A DNA stretch of 64,000 nucleotides from Gnetum montanum (lineage: Eukaryota; Streptophyta; Gnetopsida; Gnetales; Gnetaceae): contig MNCI01003637.1 in NCBI GenBank assembly GCA_015680685.1, forward strand, positions 46,138-110,137, given 5' to 3'. Within the stretch, counting starts at the first letter, position 1. Every line of letters starts with the position of its first letter. Below the pieces are notes generated by a model. It had not been told where the DNA came from and did not search any database. It saw only the letters and a list, made by a program, of their open reading frames with translations. This document shows positions 1 to 10,599 of the stretch, in pieces. The translations under genes were made by a program, and so were the position numbers.

Positions 1-3000
1 CATGGATGGAGGGTTCGTTTGGGGGTAAGTCCTCGCTCACCGGGATTGACGTTAACATGTGTACTAAAGCTTCCCGATGCGTTTGAGATGTTAATACTAA
101 GTCATACAAGCTCAGTAAAGTATTTTTTTTGTTTTAATACTTGCATGACTTGTGTCAAGGCGGCTACGAAGTTTTCACTGTTGGGGGTGTTTCTATCGGT
201 GCTGATTGGATCCATTGGACCCAACAGTTTTATCTCCCGTCTTGTTGGTTTGTCAGTTTTCGGAGCTGTCATTTTGGATGATTGATGTTTTTCAGATGAC
301 TCACCTTCATTGCCTGTTCTTGGTTGATCGGTAGATGATGACATGGGCACGGAGTTGAGGGGAGTGGACTTAGGTAGTCCCAGAGCTAACCCTTGGCACT
401 CTTTCTCCATACGTTCACGCGCGAGTCTATCTCCGGGACGTTCTCACGTGTGGCGTGGAGGTGCCGTTGGTTTTGGCATTTCGGGTTGCCCTGGGAGTTT
501 TACCACATATGGGGTTGGACGGGGTGACGCTTGTATTGTTGGATGTGCTTGGTTAGAGGGCTAGACAGGTAGCCTAACGACGTAGGGCTTGGGTCGGTGT
601 TGTGTTTGTGACACAGAAGCTTGGTAGTCATGGGGTCCTTTGGGTGTTCTAATGACAAATGGGGTTGGTTTCGGTGAAGGTTGGACCTCCATTGTTGGAG
701 TTGTTGAGGGTACCCGGACCACAAAAGGAGTAGGCCGGTTATGCGGAGTTTGTGCGTTTAGGGGAGTGACAGGAGGGACACGCACCACATATGGCTTGTC
801 GCGTGTCGCGGTGTTAGGTGTGGCCACTGCCGGGGGTATCTGAACGACATACGGCTGTTGTAAAGGATGAGACAGCTGGGGTGCGGGTGTAGGTGCAGGG
901 ACAGGTGTGCGAACTACAAAAGGTTTGTTGGATGTTTGCTACGTATATTCGGGAGATATGGTGTTAATGTAAGATGGCTCAGAATCATCGTCAAGGCAGA
1001 CTGTACTGATGGTGTATGGCGCCTCTTTGATGTTTAAAGGGTCTTTATAGACCCCCATAGCTTGATTTTGCGGCTGAATCGGGTTTGCTTCGTCGAAGGT
1101 GATTTGGCCTTCGTCGATCATTCGTTGTAGGTCCTGCTTCAAGGTGAAACAGTAATCTGTTCCGTGCCCGTTTCGTTGATGGTAATCGCAAAAGCGATCC
1201 ACCCTGAAGCCCTTAGGTACAGGAGGCTCATCTGGCATTGCTAGGCTTGGGTTCTGAATGAGTTGACAGAACCGGTCATGTCTCTGGATGGCCGTGGGAG
1301 ATAACTATTTATACTGCATTAAACCGGCCTTTAGGAGCTGATCAAAAAACAGGGATGGCTTCATGGGCAAGGGTGTATATTGAGAGGGTTCTTTCCTCTC
1401 AAAATTGCGTGTGCAGGTCCCTGGATTATGCTGTGACAATGATTCTTGTGCAATCGTTGGAGTTGGTTTGTTGTAATTAGCAGGGGTTTGTGGCGGCCTA
1501 GTTGGTTATTGTGCCCCTACTATCGATGCTATGGTCGTTTTAGCCTTTTCTTTATCTTTTTTAGCATGTTGATTTTTAAAGGCTATGTAGGTCGGGTCGT
1601 TGCTGTTTTGGGCTGCCTCTTCTATGTTTTTAATTTGCTCAAAGGCTTGATTGAGATTGCGCACGTTTAGATAGTACAGCTTGGATTTAAAGAAATCGTT
1701 GACGACCCCTTTCAAAATAGTGAGCAGGTATGTCTGGGAGATTTCCTCGTGCAGCTCATTGAGGGCTGCGCTCCACCTCTGGATAAATTTCTGGACCAGT
1801 TCAAGCAGTGTCTGCTTGACCTGAATGAGGCTGTCTAGTGTGTCCTCAGGTTTCAGGTTATATTTGAACCTGGTCACAAATTGGTGTAGTAGGTTCTCCA
1901 AGGAGGAAATAGAGTTTCTTGGGAGCGCCCTATACCAATCGAGTGCTCTCCCCGAGAGGGACATAGGAAACACGTGAAGAATTGCATGGGGCCATGCTTG
2001 TAGCAGTGCGCACTCTAACCTGAACGTTATTAAATGTGTGTTGGGATCTGTCTCCCCATTGTACTTGGTTAGCATTGGTAGGGGGACGCCTTTGGGCAGA
2101 GTTAAAGACGGGATGGAAGAGCTAATGGGGTCATTGTTATAAAAGTCTACTACCTTCAACTCCCCGTCAGCGGCTGTCTTGAGGCGTTTTACCTCGTCAG
2201 TTAATTCCTGCATCATTCTTTTAGCATCTGCCCAATCCTGAGCATTTGGGAGCATGGCGGTTTGGGCTTGTGGCACGCTGTATGAGTTAGACTGTTGAAC
2301 GGTGGATTGGAAGGCTGAAAGTTGCTTTGTTGGTGGTTGCGTTTGTGGGAAGTGTACAGTAGGTGGCACTAGGGGCAATACATTATAAAGAGGAGGTTGT
2401 TGCTGTTGTGGTCGCGGCTATGCCTGGGGCACATGAGCTAGTGGCAACGTGTGGGGTGGTACGTAGTGGTGGGAGATCTGCTACGACGTCGTGCCCATCA
2501 TCGGCCATTGTCCGACCATGTTGTACGAGGGGGCTCCTTGTTGGGTTATGGCAGTGAAAGGGGGTGTGTGCGTTTGGACATGCGGGACGTAGTGGGCAGA
2601 TGTGGACATGGGTATAACATGTGGCACTCTTACCACTTGGGATTAGAATTTCACTCCCACGTTACTGTGAGGTGGCGGTGCTTGTGAGGATGAACCCATA
2701 GCTGTAAAAGGGAAGGCGTTGGGCAAAGGGTTGCCCTGGGGAGGGATTTGGGCTAACGCGGATGTTTCTTGTAACAACGCTTGAGTGTGGGCAGAGTTAG
2801 GGGGTTAGAGGGGTATGACCTCCCCTGCATCTAGGTTAAAGATGGGGTTCATGTGGTTATGTGGACTAAGAGTATGGTAGGAGTCTTCATGCTCAAATTG
2901 GGCAGCGAATTCGTCCTCTTCGTCCCATTGTTGATCTGCCGTAGTTTGGTCTAGCGATTGGCTTCTATGCAGAAGGAGCTGCGTAAAGGGTTCCGAGAAT

Positions 3001-3317
3001 TGTTCTGGAATGGGGATTACGTCGTATGGGGAAGGGATGAATTTGTATCCCCCTCTGTAAAAGATTTCAAATTGCCTTTTTACTTCCATCTCAGCCCGAT
3101 CAACTGCCAGGCCGGCTTGCATCTTAATGCAGATGAAGTTATACTCGTCTTGGGCTATAACGTTAGCAGCAGGGTCTCTCCCTTGCAACCTCAACGACCG
3201 ACGGGGCCCTATTGTGGATTGCCCTCCCATATGTTGTGTGATAGATTGCTGGGCAGCTGTTGTGTCTGAGATGTTAACGTTCTGGGTAGTAGCAGCGGCG
3301 ATGTTTATGGGATTCAT
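1..3317 (-). pseudogene. gag: TatA gag (degenerate), with start of the protease linker
   Basis: Retrotransposon capsid/nucleocapsid polyprotein, read right to left from the ATG at 3317. The N-terminal part (3317-2805) has the conserved stretch RRSLRLQGRDP and an acidic EEDEFAAQFEHEDSYHTLSP region also found in TatD. A Pro/Gln-rich linker with several TAG stops follows (about 2800-2380). The capsid-like core (2378-1506) contains the DWYRALPRNSISSLENLL motif typical of plant Gag. Next is a CX2HX4HX4C zinc knuckle (FCDYHQRNGHGTDYC, about 1140-1190). The C-terminal linker carries seven PYVVRVP-type repeats (about 490-925), then a stretch aligning with the pre-protease region of TatD. Stops and frame changes show it is dead. 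Confidence 0.85.
490..925 (-). repeat. In-frame PYVVRVP-type peptide repeats in TatA Gag linker
   Basis: Seven spaced copies of a motif of the form P-[FY]-V-[VI]-[RKQ]-x-P occur in the C-terminal Gag linker, for example KPFVVRTP, QPYVVQIP, KPYVVRLP, TPFVIRTP, TPFVVRVP, KPYVVRVP and TPYVVKLP. They are separated by Pro/Thr/Gln-rich spacers of roughly 10-25 residues. The DNA between copies has diverged while the peptide core persists, which points to selection on the peptide. TatB (about 5490-5840) and TatD (about 54170-54375) carry related motifs at the equivalent place. Function unknown. Confidence 0.75.
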
Positions 3318-3362
3318 GATGATAGATGGTTTGAGTGTGCGAGATTGATGTACTGGATAACG

Positions 3363-3560
3363 TAGTGTATGCGACTGGCGTAGACGAATCTACAAGGTAA
3401 GTGTGCAGCGTAAACGCTGGCGTAAGTGTGCAGCGTATACGCTAGGGTTTATGCGCAGCGTATACGCTGAAGAATCGAAAGTGTAGACACTAAGAGTCGG
3501 GGGTTTAAACAGGGCAGCGAAAACGCTGATGAGCATAGACGCTGAGGAGCATGCAGTCAA
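3363..3560. repeat. GCGTAAAC/GCGTATACGC repeats in TatA leader
   Basis: The untranslated leader between the PBS and the gag ATG is built of short degenerate units such as CAGCGTATACGCT, GGCGTAAG and ATAGACGCTGA. CAGCGTATACGCT is nearly a perfect palindrome and occurs twice (about 3430 and 3460). The same vocabulary fills the adjoining LTR. Confidence 0.6.
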
Positions 3561-3575
3561 CTGTTTAAGCGGAGG

Positions 3576-3592
3576 CCCTCCTTCTAGCGCGA
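3576..3592 (-). other. TatA primer-binding-site-like sequence
   Basis: On the minus strand it reads TCGCGCTAGAAGGAGGG, six bases after the LTR end. TatC and TatD have TGGCACTAGAAGGAGGG and TatB has TGGTGCTAGTAGGAGGG at the same place. Position and conservation fit a tRNA primer-binding site. I could not match it to a plant tRNA from memory, and this copy lacks the usual TGG start. Confidence 0.5.
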
Positions 3593-3825
3593 AATTCTGT
3601 ACCACCTGAAATCATCGGTCCCCGGCTGGAACGGGAAACAGAGACCGCGGGATCGCAGGGCGAGCACAGAAGACCCCACCTTTGCCTGAGGACGTGTTGG
3701 AATGTACGAAGGTAGGGTACCTTGGGTGGTCCACACGCAGATCAGACAAGTATTTCCCCGAGCGCCACCGAAGTGTTATACGCTGGGTTATGCTTAAACA
3801 GAGCATAAGCAATGAAACAGGCGCA

Positions 3826-4068
3826 GACAGCGTAAGCATAAAAGGGCGTAAACAGGGTCAGGCGTAAACAGCGTAAAAAAGTATAGGCACAGCGTAAGCG
3901 TATGCAGGCGTGAACAGCGTAAACAGCGTAAGTGTAAAGAGCGTAAACAAGCATAAACAGCATAAACAGCGTAAACCAGCGTAAAGAGCGTAAGCAAGTG
4001 TAAACAGCGTACGCAGTGTGCGCATATACGAACGTAAACGGAACGTGAACGTAAGCAGGCGTAAACAA
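3826..4068. repeat. CAGCGTAAA short tandem array in TatA LTR
   Basis: Some twenty degenerate copies of a 9-bp unit, CAGCGTAAA and variants (GAGCGTAAA, AAGCATAAA, CAGCGTACG), run almost without a break. The array lies about 300-550 bp downstream of the TATA box, so it would be transcribed. Apparent ORFs here (Tyr/Cys/Leu-rich on the minus strand) are only translations of the repeat. Confidence 0.8.
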
Positions 4069-4375
4069 ATCGTGGGCCAAATTGACGTAAAACTATAAAA
4101 GAACTTGCAACAAGCGTAAGCAATGGATTAAAGAGTTAAAATGTTGTGCACCGGTCTAACGTAGTCGTGTAGGGACACAAGGCGGACGTAAAGCCCCGGT
4201 GGACGCAGAGATGCAGCTGGTTGGCACGGTAGGCGGAGCGCGGATTGTGCTCGGCGTACAGAACTTCCAGCGTAAGCGTAAGCGTAAGGGGTTTCTGGGC
4301 TCTTGTTTGCAGCGTAATTGCTCTGGGCCTGCTCTGGTAAATTTTTTCCGACCTCGAATTTACGGAAAACTGGGC

Positions 4376-4423
4376 TATTTATAAGGGTAGGGTTACCAGG
4401 AAAATCGGACTGGGAGACACGTG
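4376..4423 (-). promoter_or_regulatory. TatA LTR promoter: G-box and TATA box
   Basis: On the minus strand, G-box CACGTG (4423-4418) is followed about 35 bp later by TATAAATA (4383-4376). On the plus strand the G-box reads ACACGTGGC, which matches the plant ABA-response core ACGTGGC. The same pair and spacing occurs in the LTRs of TatB, TatC (mutated) and TatD. Confidence 0.7.
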
Positions 4424-4448
4424 GCGTTAGACCGGGCATTTACAATTT

Positions 4449-4565
4449 AGAAACATGGTATACGCTGGGCGTATACGCTACAACAGGTCGGCGTATACGC
4501 TGGGCGTATACGCCGGGCGTGAACTTGGATGGATGCTGGCGTATACGTTGGGGCGTATACGCTAA
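4449..4565. repeat. Six GTATACG palindromes upstream of the TatA TATA box
   Basis: Six copies of GTATACG, mostly in the full 10-bp palindrome GCGTATACGC, are spaced unevenly over about 115 bp just upstream of the G-box. Clustered identical palindromes in front of a promoter look like binding sites for a dimeric protein. No factor is identified. Confidence 0.7.
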
Positions 4566-5558
4566 TGGATGCTGAACGTCGACTTGCCTCAATTCTTGCT
4601 CCTGTTGCACCTGCTGAGCGTGCGTATGAGGCATGCATGCTGAGCGTCGGGCATAGACGTTGGTCGTAGACACCGGCACAACACTTGGTGAAAACCAGGT
4701 GTTCCGATTCTCAAAATTGCCCTGTGTGACTTCAAATGTAGCCAAAGACGTCTGTGGGTCATGGGGATCTGCTTCTTATCAGACAAATGCTAAAACTCAA
4801 AAATTTTTGTGGTGTTTCACTACACCATCATCAACATGCACTCTACAAATGGTGCACTACCCAACACGTATGCTAATGGATAGTGGAGCTCCCCTAATTT
4901 GGGGTTGATCTTGACTACATCATCACGAAACACTAGGAATGTTGAACCTGATTCCTATGGTGCAAGGGGCAACACCATTGCACAAATGGATGCCTCATCT
5001 ACAGCGATGTCCTTCATAATAAAAATGGAGGTCAAAATTTAGTCCAACACTTGGTGGTGAGTAGATGAGGTCATGACCAGGTCATATAAGCTTAACATTG
5101 TGTTCTTTTGCTTGAGTGTTTGTTTCACCTAGGTTAATGCAACTATGAAGTCCTTGTCATCAACTGTTGTGTTGGCCTTGACTTCCTTCATGTAGCTTGA
5201 GAGATGGATCCCTTGTAAAGGGGACTTGGGCTTGGGTTGCTTGGCTTGCTTGGGGGTAGGGGCCCTAGTGTTTAGTTGTTACTTACTGGTTATGGCCTTT
5301 GCTTCAGCCATGGGGGTTACAAGGCACTTGTTCATCCTCTTGCGTTGCCATTTGGTAGGCCTACTTGAGTTGCTAATGGGATCAACACTTGAAGGAGGAA
5401 AGGCTAAGATGTTACCCACTGTTAGGCTTCAAGTAGATGAAGGGCCATCACATTGTGGCACCTTTATGAAAAATGATGGTTTAGGAGTTGTTGTGGGGCC
5501 AACTCGTTGTGGCGCCTTGATGACGAAAGGTTGTTTAGTGGTTTTTATTGCTATGTCA

Positions 5559-5621
5559 TGCCAGTTTAACATCTTAGCAGATAATTGGTCTGGTTGCCAA
5601 TTTAACATCTTAGTAGATGAT
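5559..5621 (-). repeat. Two MLNW-coding repeat units in TatB linker
   Basis: Two 29-31-bp units (minus-strand core ATGTTAAACTGGCA and variants) encode STKMLNWQ and SAKMLNWH. They belong to the dispersed TAAACTRGCAA minisatellite also found at 7054-7156, 30541-30660, 31705-31857, 55811-55954 and 63941-64000. Confidence 0.65.
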
Positions 5622-7053
5622 TGTTGTGGAACCTTGACCACAAAGGGTGTTGTGGGTGCTCAAGGTGGTACTTTGATAACAAAGGAAGGCCTCTTACTTA
5701 TGGAGGCTGAGGGGATCCTTGCCTTGTTAGGAGGCAAACAAATCACAAAAGGTTGTTGTGCAAGTTTAGACTTGCCACTTACGCTAATGGAGTTTATGAC
5801 ATAGGGGTCATTGTCTGCATTGGATTGGCTCGTTGCATCGAGCACCAGTTGGCCCTATTCTATCATTCTTTGTAGGTCATCTTGTAAAGCATGACAGTTG
5901 TCCATATTGTGACCAGACATCTAGTGGTAATGATAGTATTGGTCCAGCTTGAAATGTTGTGGGACCAGGGGCTCGTTAGATACTGCTAAGATAGGTTTCC
6001 TCAATAGTTCATAGTACCTATCATGTTTTTGGTAGGCAATTTCTAATACTCATTTGTGTTGGATTTGCCCAACTTTCAAGAGTTGCTCTAGCAGTTTAGA
6101 GGGTTCCATCGGTAGCGGTGTATACTTTGAGTGATCCTTGCACTCAAAGTTGGGCCTTGGGATGACCCCTACCAATGTAGGTGAGTTGGCACTAGAGTTG
6201 GTAGCTTTGTGAGCTAGGGCCTTAGACTGCTTAGCTGTTGGGCCCTGGTTGGTTACTTTTGTGCTTGCAGCCACTATTTCCATTGTTGCATTTTGCTTGT
6301 GCACATGTTGATTTCTATAGGGCAAGTAGGCTGAGTCATTACTAGCTTGGGCTGCCTCCTCTATGCCCTTCATTTGGGCAAAGGCTTGGTTAAAATACTT
6401 TGGGGCCAGGTAGTACAATTTTGACTTGATGAAGTCATTGACTACACCCTTGAAAATGACCAACATATGAGCCTCTACTAGTGGTTCATGGATTTCTTGC
6501 AAGGTGTGCTCCATCATTGGATGAATTTGGCCATGGGCTCTATGGGCCCCTACTTGACCTTCATGAGCTAGTCAACAGTTACTTCAAGTTTCAGATTGTA
6601 CCTAAAGCATGTCAAAAACTAGCTTATGAGATCCTCTAAAGAAGATATTGAGGCCTTGGGTAGCATGCGATACCAGTCTAAGGCCTTGCCAATGAGTGAC
6701 ATGGGGAACACACACATGATGGCATGTGGCTAGGCTTGAAGGAACAGGCACTCAAATCGAAATGTAACCAAGTGTGCATTGGGATCTCCTTTACCATTGT
6801 ACTTGGTGAGTTAAGGTAGCTAGACCCTAGTTGGAAGAGTCAGGGGTGAAACTATAGGGCATATGGGATCGTCTCGCTAGAAGTCCACCACCTTGATGGT
6901 CTCAAAGGAGGCAACTTTGGGTTGGTTGATCTCCTCTATCAAACTTTGGATCAACTAGAATGCCTAATCCAAGCTTGGGGATGTGTCAATTAGTTGCATT
7001 GGCTGGGCTTGTATTGGTTGCATAGCATAGGGTCAAATTGTTGGTTACGAAGT

Positions 7054-7156
7054 TTGCCAATTTAACATCATAGCGAACAATTGTTGCCAGTATAATGTAA
7101 TAGTGGAAAGTCATTGCTAGTTTAATACCGTTGCCAGTTTAACATCGTAGCGGATA
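7054..7156 (-). repeat. TAAACTGGCAA minisatellite in TatB gag linker
   Basis: Three or four diverged copies of a roughly 30-bp unit; the best conserved reads ATCCGCTACGATGTTAAACT then GGCAA on the minus strand and encodes SATMLNWQ. It lies at the same place in Gag as the cleaner four-copy array of TatC (30541-30660). Confidence 0.65.
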
Positions 7157-7805
7157 GGTTTAGTTGATGCATCAACTAAGCAATGGACAATGTGATTGAG
7201 GTAGGCCACATACAAGTGGGTTGGATAGATGCCATGGATGTCGATGAGACAAGTAGGCTGTTGGATGCCTAAGTCGTCTAGGGCTGGGATGTGGCCCCTA
7301 CGTGAGCATAGGGTTGGGAAAATGCAGCAGTCACTTGCAAGGAAGGCTGAATTGGCATGGTCACCATCTCGAAGAGGATAGGTGGACTGAACCTAGAAGG
7401 GGTCGTACTAGGGAGCGATTTTTGGAAGATAGTGTAAAGGGGGCTCTCGTGTTCAGAGCAGGCCTTGAACTCATCTTCTTTCTCTTGTAAGGCTTCCTTG
7501 TAGGTCGTCCCTACATCATGCTCGTTTGCATAGATGAGTTGGAACAATAGATGGTGGTAGGACTCCATGAGTAGGATTATGTCTAACAAGGAGCCATCTT
7601 AGTGGATTCATTCATAGTCCTATTTTGCCTCCAGGTCAAGGCAATCCACTTGTAATCCTGCTTGGATTTTGGCACAAACAAAATTATATTAGTCATGGCT
7701 TAGCATGGCATGCTTTAGGTAGATCGTGGTGTCAAATGTATTAGACACTAACGTGGAAGGTTGATCTAGATTCATGTTCATAGATCAAGTTGTGAGAGTT
7801 GCTAT

Positions 7806-8030
7806 TTGCAAAAAAAAAATGACTAATTCTAAAAACTATAGAAAAATGACTAAGTCTGCCAGTAGTAGAAAAATGGCTAAAAATGTAAAAAAGTAGCTAA
7901 GTGTAAAAATGCAGAAAAATGGCTAAGTATGGAAACTTCAAAAAATTGACTAAGTGTAAAACTATAGAAAATTTGACTAAGTATGAAAATGTAGAAAAAA
8001 TGGTAACCGTGAAAGCTGCTGAAAATGGTT
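7806..8030 (-). repeat. U-rich tandem repeat in TatB leader
   Basis: On the minus strand the leader before gag consists of diverged units of about 25-35 bp based on CTTAGCCATTTTTCTGCATT. The TatC leader carries the same array at 29610-29870. The transcript would be U-rich and largely unstructured here. Small ORFs in this stretch are shadows of the repeat. Confidence 0.65.
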
Positions 8031-8256
8031 AACTCTGGTGCTACGCTCACTACACTGAAGTCAACTATGGTCTCTATGTTGAGAGCCATCTATGCTCTCC
8101 TAAGTGCCCAAAATTTTGGTCAAGTACCAAAGATACGCTTTGGCTTTTATCCAACAAAGTTCTAAGGGAACCGACGATGGGGTTCAACCTACACCAACTG
8201 ATGGTGGAGAGAGCACACAAGACAACAATCAAAAAATTTAGAAGGAAATGGTGAGG

Positions 8257-8273
8257 CCCTCCTACTAGCACCA
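8257..8273 (-). other. TatB primer-binding-site-like sequence
   Basis: Reads TGGTGCTAGTAGGAGGG on the minus strand, six bases after the LTR end TGTTACA. It is the equivalent of TGGCACTAGAAGGAGGG in TatC and TatD. Confidence 0.55.
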
Positions 8274-9022
8274 AAAAACTGTAACAACTGAAAACATCGA
8301 TGGCTGGAATCATCAAGGGGTCAACAGATGCATAGCCTTAACCCTGCCTTTGCACAAGGGCCTTGCTGGAAATGGAGGTGGAGCACCCTAAACAATTTTG
8401 TAAATCAAATAGGAACTTTATCAGTTGCAACTGGGGCAATGGGTGCAACTGAGGGGTGGCATGATTAGCCAAAATGCAAATGCAAACAACACGAAAATGG
8501 TGCTAAGGGTCAAAGCAATGTTTCATAGTGCTAAGTGTAGAGCATAGCCATGGAATGGGGGTAAGTGTAGCTAAGGGTTTTGACCAAAATGAGAGTGTCA
8601 ACTTGTGGAGACTACCACCCAAGCGTAGTACAACATGATGATGCATGAAAAAGTGTAAAAAGATGTAAGAAAAATACAATAAAATGCTAGAAATAGAAGA
8701 GAGAAATGGAACACTACCTCAAATGGGAGCGTAGTTAACTCCAAAAGGGTCTCTGAAGGTACATAGTGTACAATAGGCGCAATGGGAGCATAGTCATAGT
8801 TTCAGTGGTGTTGGGTGGTGAAGTTTGGTGCTCACCATGTTGAACCATGCCTGCTGGGTTGGCTGCTACAATGTATCATGGGCTGTGGTATCCTGCAAGG
8901 CTACAACGGGGCTACAATGTACTGTAGAATGCAACTCTACCTCTCTGCTAGTGCATCTAGGTCTCGTTCATCCAAAGATGCTCAATGCCAAATGCCAAAT
9001 GCCAAGTGCTAAAAATGCTCAT

Positions 9023-9283
9023 GTCCAAGGAATGCCAACCATTTGGGAATGCCAAATGTTTGAGAATGCCAACCGCCTAGGAATGCCAACCACCTAGGAA
9101 TGACAACCATTTAATAATGTCAATTGCCTAGGAATGCCAACCATTTAAGAATGTCAATCATTTGGGAATGCCAATCGCTTGGGAATGCCAACCATTTGAG
9201 AACACCAACCGCCCGGGAATGCCAACTGTTTAAGAATGCCAACCACTTGGGAATGCCAACTACTTAGGAATTCCAACTGTTAA
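9023..9283 (-). repeat. 20-bp minisatellite downstream of TATA in TatB LTR
   Basis: About thirteen or fourteen tandem copies of a 20-bp unit, plus-strand form GGAATGCCAACCATTTGGGA. On the element's own strand (GGCATTCC-type units) the array starts about 25-30 bp after the TATA box, that is at or just after the transcription start. The same unit is in both TatC LTRs (28500-28648 and 33354-33524). Confidence 0.85.
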
Positions 9284-9302
9284 AACATTGGGGATCTAGG
9301 GG

Positions 9303-9350
9303 TATTTATAGGACTAGGGTTAGCATAAAATGTGGATCGAGCACCACGTG
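9303..9350 (-). promoter_or_regulatory. TatB LTR promoter: G-box and TATA box
   Basis: On the minus strand CACGTG (9350-9345) precedes TATAAATA (9310-9303) by about 35 bp, the same layout as TatA and TatD. Confidence 0.7.
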
Positions 9351-9626
9351 GTAGTGCGGTAGGTGGGACTACAAGAAAAATTCAAAACATTTTCGAAGTC
9401 TGGAGGTGATCAAAAAGGTTCAAAAATTTTCTAACTCTGGCTACTACGCTCACCTCATGTTATGTGTAGGATGCATAACTTAGCAGTTAGAAAAAAAATT
9501 TGCAAAACTTGTAATTGGAGCTAACTACACTCAACACTTAGAAAAATTTGGACAAAGTGCCACCGTTTTGATACTTAGCCAAATTTGTAGTCGAGATGTT
9601 GAGACTTGAGATTTTGTGATGTTTCA

Positions 9627-10599
9627 AGAATCTCAATTAACTATGCCTCATGAGACTCAATCGCTTCCTTATGTAATTCAAGCATAAACCATAAAACATC
9701 AATTCTATGATTACCATTATGAAAATTTCGAGCTTCAGCTTCATTATGTGCCATCATGCTAGGTGAATCCTACTCTAATAGCATCTAACATAACATGAAG
9801 CTCTAGGAAGGTTAAGCATGTTAAGAAAAGACAAATTAAAACTAAAGTTCAACGAAAATATTATGGGTCATCATGAAAGAAAATGCTTCATTCAACTTGA
9901 GGTAGTGTAACTAATTCATTACAACTTATTTATTAGCTAGTTACTAACAAATCCTAACAATCAAGAATAAAAAATTTATACAAAGAACTTCTAATTATCA
10001 TTAATAGACAAAACATAAAATTTTGTCAACTATTACAAGCAAATAGATTTTATTACATAGAATCAAGAATTTTAGTTCTTCAAATTTTACCAATTGCTAA
10101 TTGATTCACTTCAAACAATTTTTTGCTAATTATTCTACATCACATAAGGAGCAAGATGGAAATTGTAGAGCACACTCATGCAAAGCATATACTTTAATTA
10201 TTTTTAGTTGAACATATAATTCAGAGGATGCAACTTTACTATACAAATAAATTCACTACTTTGAATTGTTACTATGATTTAAATATTTTCAATAAAATTA
10301 AAAACCACTTATGCACTAAAGAAAAGGGGTATTCATTATGCTAAATCATACAAATCACTAACATGTACATGCAATCTAGTCAAATTACATGGACTTTGTT
10401 TACCTAAGTAGACTATATTCTTAGCTAGTGAAAGGCATAGTTTATTAATCGTTATCTTTCCAATCAACAGTTATATTAATCTTTTTGTGCAACTGAGTGT
10501 GATTGAGGTGGAAGATATGAATCTTTATAATTTTTATTATTTTTTGGATCTACAAAATGATTAAATAAAGGAAGATTTAATATTTTAATTAACTAATTA
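9627..10599. other. AT-rich interval, no gene seen
   Basis: About 1 kb of AT-rich sequence between TatB and the recognisable part of AthA. No coding potential, RNA gene or clear repeat. It may include the rest of the AthA LTR or the target DNA. Confidence 0.4.

Larger units (their letters stand above)
1..4819 (-). mobile_element. TatA: Ty3/gypsy Tat-like LTR retrotransposon, 5' half
   Basis: On the minus strand the order is 5' LTR (4819 to 3598), primer-binding site, repeat-rich leader, then gag, which runs off the window start before any pol is reached. It belongs with TatB, TatC and TatD because it shares the LTR start TGAAACACCACAAAA, the LTR end TACA, the PBS-like block CTAGAAGGAGGG and the same Gag plan. 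Its 5' LTR starts inside the protease codons of TatB, so TatA is the younger insertion. The 3' LTR and target duplication lie outside the window. Tat assignment is by Gag similarity to TatD, whose pol is visible. Confidence 0.88.
3598..4819 (-). repeat. TatA 5' LTR
   Basis: LTR of about 1222 bp on the minus strand, beginning TGAAACACCACAAAAATTT and ending GTGGTACA just before the PBS. It contains a G-box/TATA promoter (4376-4423), GCGTATACGC palindromes upstream of the TATA box and a long GCGTAAAC array downstream of it. Boundaries come from the TG...CA ends and from alignment with the other Tat-like LTRs. The 3' partner is outside the window. Confidence 0.8.
4820..7781 (-). pseudogene. gag: TatB gag-protease remnant
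   Basis: Starts at the ATG at 7781 (MNMNLDQPSTLVSNTFDTT), nearly the same as TatC gag. In order: an N-terminal region with SYHHLLFQLIYANEHDVG and an acidic EKEDEF stretch; a linker with in-frame copies of the LNWQ repeat (7156-7054); a capsid-like core (about 6900-6050) ending MLVIFKGVVNDFIKSKLYYL; a C-terminal linker with PFVIK-type motifs (about 5840-5490) and two more MLNW peptides (5621-5559); and the start of the protease (about 4900-4820). A TAG replaces the Gln expected in IRVGQ. Many stops, mostly TAG, and frame changes. Confidence 0.8.
4820..9626 (-). mobile_element. TatB: older Tat-like element truncated by TatA
   Basis: Minus-strand element with 5' LTR at 9626-8280, PBS, leader and gag reaching into the protease. 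It is cut at 4819/4820 by the TatA LTR. The last readable residues before the break are RVHVDDGV, matching the protease active-site segment RVHVDNGM in TatD, so TatA landed in the protease. The remainder should reappear beyond the left end of the window. Coding parts carry many stops and several frame changes. Confidence 0.85.
8280..9626 (-). repeat. TatB 5' LTR
   Basis: LTR of about 1347 bp, minus strand, starting TGAAACATCACAAAATCTC and ending GTTGTTACA. It holds the G-box/TATA pair and a 20-bp minisatellite beginning just after the TATA box. It aligns along its length with the two TatC LTRs. Confidence 0.8.

Noticed and set aside
3742-4123. Overlapping minus-strand ORFs rich in Tyr, Cys, Leu and Arg
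   Set aside because: They are translations of the GCGTAAAC tandem array inside the TatA LTR; different frames give equally repetitive peptides.
5226-5804. Plus-strand 192-codon ORF
   Set aside because: Opposite strand of the TatB Gag linker with PFVIK motifs; composition mirrors that repeat region.
9023-9283. Regular 20-bp array that could be mistaken for a CRISPR-like repeat-spacer structure
   Set aside because: The units are contiguous with no unique spacers, occur in both LTRs of a retrotransposon, and the context is a plant genome.
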